A stretch of DNA of 10,944 nucleotides from Planococcaceae bacterium UBA3370 (GTDB lineage Bacteria > Bacillota > Bacilli > Bacillales_A > Planococcaceae). A program made the position numbers and the translations under genes. Positions 7,139 through 10,944 of the stretch are shown in pieces; the first letter of the stretch is position 1; each line of letters starts with the position of its first letter. The DNA is taken from positions 5,452 through 16,395 of the forward strand of contig DEQI01000324.1 in NCBI GenBank assembly GCA_002360295.1, given 5' to 3'. The notes beneath the pieces are model-generated. The model had not been told where the DNA came from. It made no database searches and worked only from the letters and a program-made list of their open reading frames with translations.

Positions 7139-7148
7139 ATGTATACAA
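7139..7148. promoter_or_regulatory. Palindromic operator 2 for the GntR/FCD regulator
   Basis: ATGTATACAA repeats operator 1 with one base changed; its inner TGTATACA (7140-7147) is a perfect palindrome. Its centre is 21 bases, two helical turns, from the centre of operator 1, which would put two dimers on the same face. It lies just upstream of the regulator's -10, consistent with autoregulation. Confidence 0.65.
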
Positions 7149-7166
7149 TACATTTTTTAGAGTTCA

Positions 7167-7174
7167 TGTATAAT
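7167..7174 (+). promoter_or_regulatory. -10 region of the GntR/FCD regulator gene
   Basis: TGTATAAT contains a perfect TATAAT (7169-7174), 33 bases before the regulator ATG. No good -35 lies at 16-18 bases; the corresponding region touches operator 2. The promoter may be weak or depend on the TG preceding the -10. Confidence 0.5.
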
Positions 7175-7206
7175 AGATAAATATCACGGTTGCCCGGAGG
7201 ATTTTT

Positions 7207-7824
7207 ATGCAATTATCTAATCCAAATGCTCAATTATTAGCATATGAGACTATTCGAGACCAAATATTATCAGGTCAACTTGCTGGAGGAACTAAACTAA
7301 TTGAAGAACGATTAGCAGAAGAAATCGGAGTAAGTCGCACACCTATTCGTGAAGCGATTCGACGTTTAGAGCAAGAAGGTCTTATTAAAAATAAACGTGT
7401 TTATAAACCATCTAAGCTAGATTTAATGCATATATTTGAAATGCGTGCTTTAATAGAATGCTATGCTGCCGAAAAAGCAGCTACAAATATGATTCAAGAG
7501 AATTTATCAAAGTTAAAACAAGCAATTTACGATGCTAGAAATAGTGATGTAAATGGAACTGTTGTAGCTAATAAACGGTTTCATGATTTAATTGTTCAAG
7601 AAAGTCGTAATCCAATTATGATTGCTGAAGTAGATAAAATGAAATCGATTATTTATATTTTTAGTCGTGCCGTTGTCATTAACAAACGTCCCCTATTAAT
7701 TGATGAACATGAAGAAATTTATTATGCAATAGCCGCCCATAATGGAAAGTTAGCTAGTGAACTAATGCGTAAACATTTAGAAGCAGATTTACACTTCACT
7801 TTAGCGATACAAAATGATTTTTAA
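7207..7824 (+). CDS. GntR-family transcriptional regulator, FCD (FadR) subgroup
   Basis: A 205-residue DNA-binding regulator. The N-terminal winged helix (about 8-72) shows AYETIRDQILSG, LIEERLAEEIGVSRTPIREAI and RRLEQEGLI, the classic GntR pattern. The C-terminal all-helical FCD ligand domain (about 77-200) keeps the three histidines expected to hold a metal or acid ligand: H126 (NKRFHDL), H168 (DEHEEIYYAI) and H190 (RKHLEADL). FCD regulators usually sense small organic or sugar acids and release DNA on binding. It is transcribed away from the acid-sugar operon, and the shared region carries two palindromes suited to it, so it is most likely the local repressor of the operon and of itself. 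The start follows CGGAGG (7195-7200) by 6 bases. No terminator is evident before the next gene 56 bases away, so the lipoprotein gene may be read through. Confidence 0.92.
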   Translation: MQLSNPNAQLLAYETIRDQILSGQLAGGTKLIEERLAEEIGVSRTPIREAIRRLEQEGLIKNKRVYKPSKLDLMHIFEMRALIECYAAEKAATNMIQENLSKLKQAIYDARNSDVNGTVVANKRFHDLIVQESRNPIMIAEVDKMKSIIYIFSRAVVINKRPLLIDEHEEIYYAIAAHNGKLASELMRKHLEADLHFTLAIQNDF

Positions 7825-7880
7825 CAGGGAAAAGCCCTCTAAAAGATACTCTAGCATAAAATCACAGTAGAGGTGATTCA

Positions 7881-8240
7881 TTGAAAAACCCCTTTTTTGT
7901 CATTTCATTTTTTAGTTTGCTTATCATATTTAGTTGTTCAAATAGTGCTTTAGAAAATCCTCTTGTTACTGACAGTTTTTATGACGTTAGGGAAGTCGCT
8001 TGGAAATTTATCCATGACAATGGTTGGCATACTACTGCTAAAGAAAATTGGGAGGAAGCAAAAGTAATAAAAACACTGATTAATAATGATGATGTTTATG
8101 AATTGTTTGATGCATCCTATAAAGGCAAAGAGGTACTAGCTGTTTCCTTTGAAGATCAGGAAAACGCTGTAGCTGGTACACCCGTCATATTACTTGACCC
8201 TACTACAAAAAAAGTTATTGGTTATATGCCAGGTGAATAG
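7881..8240 (+). CDS. Small uncharacterised lipoprotein
   Basis: 119 residues from a TTG start. AGAGGTGA (7869-7876) gives a good ribosome site, and the signal peptide begins right at this start, which supports TTG. The N-terminus is a short charged end, a hydrophobic stretch FFVISFFSLLIIF (5-17), then S-C with C19 as the likely lipidated cysteine; the lipobox IFSC is slightly irregular because of Phe at -2. The mature part (about 100 residues) is soluble and mixed alpha/beta, with AWKFIHDNGWHTTAKENW (about 40-57) and a closing VILLDPTTKKVIGYMPGE. I know of no function. It would sit on the outer face of the membrane. A 6-base repeat, CCTCTA at 7836-7841, could pair with TAGAGG at the ribosome site (7868-7873), too short to claim regulation. 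Cotranscription with the regulator is possible. Confidence 0.75.
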   Translation: MKNPFFVISFFSLLIIFSCSNSALENPLVTDSFYDVREVAWKFIHDNGWHTTAKENWEEAKVIKTLINNDDVYELFDASYKGKEVLAVSFEDQENAVAGTPVILLDPTTKKVIGYMPGE

Positions 8241-8549
8241 ATGCTGTTCATTGGCTTAATCAATGTTATGAATGCTGCTCTAAAAGCTATCATTAATGTC
8301 ACAAAGAGGTGTCTCAAAATAACTTTACTCAGAAAAGATATGCCCTGTCTTTCTATTATTTCATCAATATCTTCCTTCTGCATATTACGTATAATCATCG
8401 TTTTTTTAATTGCTAAATATCTAATTGCCCCTCATACGTGTCCGGCTAAAAGTTAAGTTGTGTTTACCCATTAATCTAAATAATTTACTTCTATTTCTAT
8501 TTTCTCTATAATCAATTAAGCGTTAAAATTTTCCGTAGGAGAGGCGTTT
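8241..8549. other. 309-base stretch without a convincing gene
   Basis: The left two thirds hold an open frame on the plus strand (8241-8456, 71 codons) whose ATG directly follows the lipoprotein stop, and an opposite open frame on the minus strand (8398 to 8222, 58 codons). The minus-strand frame begins MIIRNMQKEDIDEIIE, like the first strand and helix of GNAT acetyltransferases, then becomes hydrophobic and loses any family look. Neither has convincing codon use or conserved motifs. It may be a decayed gene fragment; I see no clear insertion-sequence ends. The right third (8461-8549) is AT-rich and carries the promoter of the thiol-redox operon. Confidence 0.5.
8484..8512 (+). promoter_or_regulatory. 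Promoter of the bdbC-thioredoxin operon
   Basis: TTTACT (8484-8489; 4 of 6 to the -35 consensus) and a perfect TATAAT (8507-8512) are separated by 17 bases, a standard sigma-A layout. The start codon of the first gene is 37 bases beyond the -10. Confidence 0.6.
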
Positions 8550-8975
8550 ATGAATAAAAAATTAGAAAATAGTTTACTCATTATATGGATTGTCTCGCTC
8601 GTTGCTACACTTGGTTCCCTCCATTTCTCAGAAATTAAAGGCTATGAACCTTGTGAAATGTGTTGGTATCAACGAATTTTAATGTACCCTATTTTTCTTA
8701 TAACAACAGTAGCTTACATACAAAAAAATGCTCGTATTGCCTTAACGACAGCTATATTCGCTTGCATTGGCGGTAGTATTTCTTTGTATCATTACGGCAT
8801 TCAAAAGCTGACTTTTTTACAAGATACGGCACCAGCTTGCGGACTCGTATCTTGTACAGGACAATATATTAATTGGCTAGGCTTTATTACGATTCCATTT
8901 CTAGCATTAATAGCATTTGTGATCATTGCGACAACAAGCTTTTATATAATGAAAGTATTAAAGGAGGAAAAGTAA
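8550..8975 (+). CDS. bdbC: Disulfide bond formation protein, DsbB/BdbC family
   Basis: A 141-residue, four-helix membrane oxidoreductase of the DsbB family. It passes electrons from a thiol-oxidising partner on the outer face to membrane quinone. The first loop has C35-E-M-C38 followed by WYQRILMYP (39-47), with R42 at the quinone-site position; the second loop has C97 and C102 in PACGLVSC. All four redox cysteines are present, and the length matches Bacillus BdbC. AGGAGAGG (8537-8544) lies 5 bases before the ATG. The gene ends one base before the thioredoxin-like gene, whose ribosome site lies inside its last codons. The usual partner of BdbC is the DsbA-like BdbD, which is not seen here; the adjacent thioredoxin takes that place. 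Confidence 0.93.
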   Translation: MNKKLENSLLIIWIVSLVATLGSLHFSEIKGYEPCEMCWYQRILMYPIFLITTVAYIQKNARIALTTAIFACIGGSISLYHYGIQKLTFLQDTAPACGLVSCTGQYINWLGFITIPFLALIAFVIIATTSFYIMKVLKEEK

Positions 8976-8976
8976 C

Positions 8977-9447
8977 ATGAAAAAACTAGCTATTTTTGGT
9001 GGGATTATCGTCGTATTATTTGCTGCCATTATCGTTTTAACAAACATATCTAATCAAGATAAATTAAAAGATAATCCTTACGGTACAGAGGAATTACAAC
9101 AATCCACGATCGACTTATTAAGTGATAAAAACTATCAAAATATCATCTTACCTGAGCCATTAGAGGAAAAAATCGCTTCTGGTGAACCTGTTTTTGCGTA
9201 TTTTTTCAGCCCAGAATGTGGATATTGCAAACTAATGACACCTAAATTAATGCCAATTGCAGAAGAATTTGATATTCAAATTGATCAATTAAATTTATTA
9301 GAATTCCAAGATCAAGGGCAAAAATATAATTTAGAAGGAACACCTACATTAATTTTCTTTAATGATGGAGAAGAAGTAACTCGTTTATATGGTGACCATG
9401 ACGAAGAAACAATTCGTCAATTTTTCGAAAGCCTTAATTTAAAATAA
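8977..9447 (+). CDS. Membrane-anchored thioredoxin-fold protein
   Basis: 156 residues: an N-terminal membrane anchor or uncleaved signal (about 3-23, no lipobox cysteine), a spacer of about 45 residues, then a thioredoxin domain (about 60-155). The active site is C81-G-Y-C84 in FFSPECGYCKLMTPKL, with the cis-proline P123 in GTPTLIFF and a C-terminal helix ETIRQFFESL. The domain should face the outside of the cell. It is cotranscribed with the bdbC-like gene (AAGGAGG at 8961-8967, 9 bases before ATG), and the pair suggests a thiol oxidant reoxidised by the DsbB-like protein. A reductive role cannot be excluded. A CGYC site with a short plain thioredoxin fold differs from the CPxC site and inserted helical domain of DsbA/BdbD. 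A strong terminator follows. Confidence 0.9.
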   Translation: MKKLAIFGGIIVVLFAAIIVLTNISNQDKLKDNPYGTEELQQSTIDLLSDKNYQNIILPEPLEEKIASGEPVFAYFFSPECGYCKLMTPKLMPIAEEFDIQIDQLNLLEFQDQGQKYNLEGTPTLIFFNDGEEVTRLYGDHDEETIRQFFESLNLK

Positions 9448-9452
9448 GATGA

Positions 9453-9491
9453 AATCGTGCCCGAACTGATTAGCGGGCACGATTGTTTTTT
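9453..9491 (+). terminator. Terminator of the bdbC-thioredoxin operon
   Basis: A perfect 11-base-pair GC-rich stem (9453-9463 with 9474-9484), a 10-base loop and a GTTTTTT tail, placed 6 bases after the thioredoxin stop codon. It overlaps the left end of a longer open frame of the next gene, which argues against any start upstream of 9505. Confidence 0.92.
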
Positions 9492-9504
9492 GGAGGAAAT
9501 ATAC

Positions 9505-10341
9505 ATGTTTCAGTACAAGATTGAAAAAGAAGGACAAACAGTCGAGCAATTATTACGTGAGCAATGGCGCCTTGGAAAAAAAATTGTCCATGAGCTACGT
9601 ATGGCTAAAGCTATTACCCTTACAGATAGTGCGCCTGTTTTATGGAAAGACCCATTAAAAAAAGGAACCATATTGCATTTTACGTTTGAAATTCCCGCTT
9701 CAAACTATGTGCCAACAGCTGATTGCGCTGTCAATATCCGCTATGAAGATGAGCATTGCTTAATTGTATCAAAACCAAAAGGTATGGCAACGCATCCTAA
9801 TGATGAGTACGACCGTGACACTTGTATGAATCATGTGATGGCTCATATTGTAAACAATGGTGGTCATTATGCCGAACATGTACACCGTTTAGATCAAGGG
9901 ACTAAAGGCTTGTTGCTCATCGCGAAGCATCCCATTGCTAAATCTATATTTGACCGCATGATTGAAGAAAAATCAATTATTCGTACGTATGCTGCTGAAG
10001 TGCAAGGTAATATTCGTTCAGAAAGCGGTGTGATCAATGCCCCAATCGGCAAAGACCGTCATCATAACACAAGACGTGTCGTTTCAGCATCTGGCCAGCA
10101 TGCTGTCACACATTATGAAGTCGTTAAACGCTTTAAAGGAACTTGTATTGTCCATCTCATACTTGAAACGGGTCGTACTCATCAAATTCGTGTGCATATG
10201 GCCCATCTAGGTCACCCAATTGTTGGGGATACGATGTACAACGCACGCCAAACCGCAAGTGGTGATTACGAATTACACGCGATTCAGCTCCAATTTATGC
10301 ATCCATTTTTAAATAAAGAGATCATTGTAACAGACAACTAA
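9505..10341 (+). CDS. RluA-family RNA pseudouridine synthase
   Basis: 278 residues. The enzyme turns specific uridines in RNA, usually 23S rRNA or tRNA, into pseudouridine. The N-terminal part (1-70) resembles the small S4-like extension of RluD-type enzymes (EQLLREQWRLGKKIVHELRM). The catalytic domain has LIVSKPKGMATHP (about 87-98), the catalytic loop HRLDQGTKGLLL with D130, and GRTHQIRVHMAHLGHPIVGD (223-242), all family hallmarks. The frame is open back to a GTG at 9457, but that lies inside the upstream terminator and has no ribosome site. ATG 9505 has TGGAGG (9491-9496) 8 bases before it. B. subtilis has several paralogues (YlyB, YhcT, YjbO); YhcT is my best guess, but the target uridine is unknown. 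The gene has its own terminator. Confidence 0.93.
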   Translation: MFQYKIEKEGQTVEQLLREQWRLGKKIVHELRMAKAITLTDSAPVLWKDPLKKGTILHFTFEIPASNYVPTADCAVNIRYEDEHCLIVSKPKGMATHPNDEYDRDTCMNHVMAHIVNNGGHYAEHVHRLDQGTKGLLLIAKHPIAKSIFDRMIEEKSIIRTYAAEVQGNIRSESGVINAPIGKDRHHNTRRVVSASGQHAVTHYEVVKRFKGTCIVHLILETGRTHQIRVHMAHLGHPIVGDTMYNARQTASGDYELHAIQLQFMHPFLNKEIIVTDN

Positions 10342-10353
10342 GAAACGTAATGG

Positions 10354-10391
10354 AAGAAGGCATCCTCTAAAATAACGATGCCTTCTTTTTT
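10354..10391 (+). terminator. Terminator after the pseudouridine synthase gene
   Basis: A 10-base-pair stem (AAGAAGGCAT 10354-10363 with 10378-10387), a 14-base loop and six T at 10386-10391, beginning 13 bases after the stop codon. Confidence 0.9.
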
Positions 10392-10416
10392 ACCCAAATT
10401 TTAAATAAAATGAATA

Positions 10417-10446
10417 TTGCGAATAATTGGTGATATCTGCTAATAT
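10417..10446 (+). promoter_or_regulatory. Possible promoter of the LysE-family gene
   Basis: TTGCGA (10417-10422) and TAATAT (10441-10446) are 18 bases apart, each matching 4 of 6 consensus positions. The region is AT-rich, so chance is a real alternative; a promoter must exist here because a terminator closes the preceding gene. Confidence 0.35.
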
Positions 10447-10480
10447 ATATATCTACTAACAAATGAAAGTAGGTATGTCT

Positions 10481-10944
10481 GTGGATAATTATTTGTTTTA
10501 TGTCATCATGTGTATATTACTTATTATTTTACCGGGTCCTGATACAGCAATCATTACGAAGAATACACTTTTTCTTAGTAAATCTGCAGGTATTAAGACA
10601 ATGATTGGTACATTATGTGCACTGATGATCCACACTTCTGCCGCAGTATTTGGTTTATCTGCTATTATTGTAAAATCTGCTTGGATATTTTCCATTATAA
10701 AGTATATGGGTGCTATTTATTTAGTGTATCTTGGTGCGAAAACAATCATCGCGATGTGGAAAAGGAAGAATGCTGTAATCGAAGTCGTAACTGATAGTTC
10801 GAAGCCTCCATATTCTAGCTTTATTCAAGGTTTTCTTACCAATTTACTTAATCCAAAGGTAGCTGTATTTTTCCTTACTTTTTTACCGCAATTTATCGAT
10901 CCAAAAGCCGAAACACTCCTTCCCTTTATTACAATGGGGCTAAC
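10481..10944 (+). CDS. LysE/RhtB-family amino acid exporter, N-terminal part (3' truncated by window edge)
   Basis: The frame runs to the right edge, giving about 154 codons of a family that is usually about 200 residues long. Visible features are a first membrane helix ending in LPGPDTA (the PGPD motif, about 18-21), helices at about 40-63 and 68-93, a cytoplasmic loop with KRKN, and the second-half motif GFLTNLLNPKVAVFF (about 117-131). Members export amino acids or related metabolites by proton exchange; the substrate cannot be told from sequence. AAAGTAGGT (10466-10474) directly abuts an ATG at 10475 but lies 6 bases before the in-frame GTG at 10481, the same spacing as for the GntP-family gene in this window, so GTG is the better start. 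Confidence 0.88.
   Translation, partial: MDNYLFYVIMCILLIILPGPDTAIITKNTLFLSKSAGIKTMIGTLCALMIHTSAAVFGLSAIIVKSAWIFSIIKYMGAIYLVYLGAKTIIAMWKRKNAVIEVVTDSSKPPYSSFIQGFLTNLLNPKVAVFFLTFLPQFIDPKAETLLPFITMGL

Noticed and set aside
7826..7838. AGGG/CCCT hairpin after the regulator gene as a terminator
   Set aside because: The stem is only 4 base pairs and no T run follows.
8241..8456. 71-codon plus-strand open frame after the lipoprotein gene
   Set aside because: The start abuts the previous stop and an AGGTGA-like site is nearby, but the product has no domain, looks like the reverse of an equally open minus-strand frame, and has no supporting context.
8301..8460. Possible insertion-sequence ends around GTGTC motifs near 8310 and 8438
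   Set aside because: Only a few bases agree, there is no transposase fragment, and no target duplication is visible.

Overview
The window is low-GC DNA with strong Bacillus-type ribosome binding sites (AAGGAGG variants 6-9 bases before the starts), stem-loop plus T-run terminators and mostly Bacillaceae-type proteins. It fits a Lysinibacillus/Solibacillus-like or related low-GC Firmicute chromosome. I see no phage, transposase, CRISPR array, rRNA or tRNA gene.

Layout. 1-345: the C-terminal end of a hemolysin C/CorC-type membrane protein, closed by a terminator. 424-1314: a cation diffusion facilitator close to the Bacillus manganese exporter MneS (YeaB). A shared hairpin separates it from the convergent pair 1471-3246 (minus strand), a soluble GAF-domain histidine kinase and its NarL-type response regulator, which resemble B. 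subtilis YhcY/YhcZ. 3368-7044 (minus strand) is a tightly packed three-gene catabolic operon. In transcription order it encodes a beta-hydroxyacid dehydrogenase (LtnD/GarR type), a four-carbon acid sugar kinase (former DUF1537) and a GntP-family permease. A divergent GntR/FCD repressor gene follows at 7207-7824.

The 162-base region between operon and repressor is the most information-rich part of the window. It holds two palindromic operator-like sites with GTATAC cores 21 bases apart, a perfect TATAAT for the operon, a perfect match to the CcpA cre consensus in the operon leader, and a TATAAT for the repressor gene. The likely picture is import of a sugar acid by GntP, oxidation and phosphorylation in the cytoplasm, induction through the FCD regulator and carbon catabolite repression through CcpA. 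The genes that would finish the known threonate/erythronate routes (OtnI and OtnC, or PdxA2) are not in the window.

7881-8240 encodes a small uncharacterised lipoprotein. It is followed by about 300 bases with no convincing gene. 8550-9447 is a two-gene thiol-redox operon with its own promoter and terminator: a BdbC/DsbB-like quinone-linked oxidoreductase and a membrane-anchored thioredoxin. 9505-10341 is an RluA-family pseudouridine synthase with its own terminator, and a LysE/RhtB-family exporter runs off the right edge.

Most of the window is ordinary chromosome. I did not find a clearly new multi-gene system. The best leads are the regulatory region at 7045-7206, the incomplete acid-sugar pathway, the cysteine cluster in the GAF domain of the sensor kinase, and the unexplained segment at 8241-8549.
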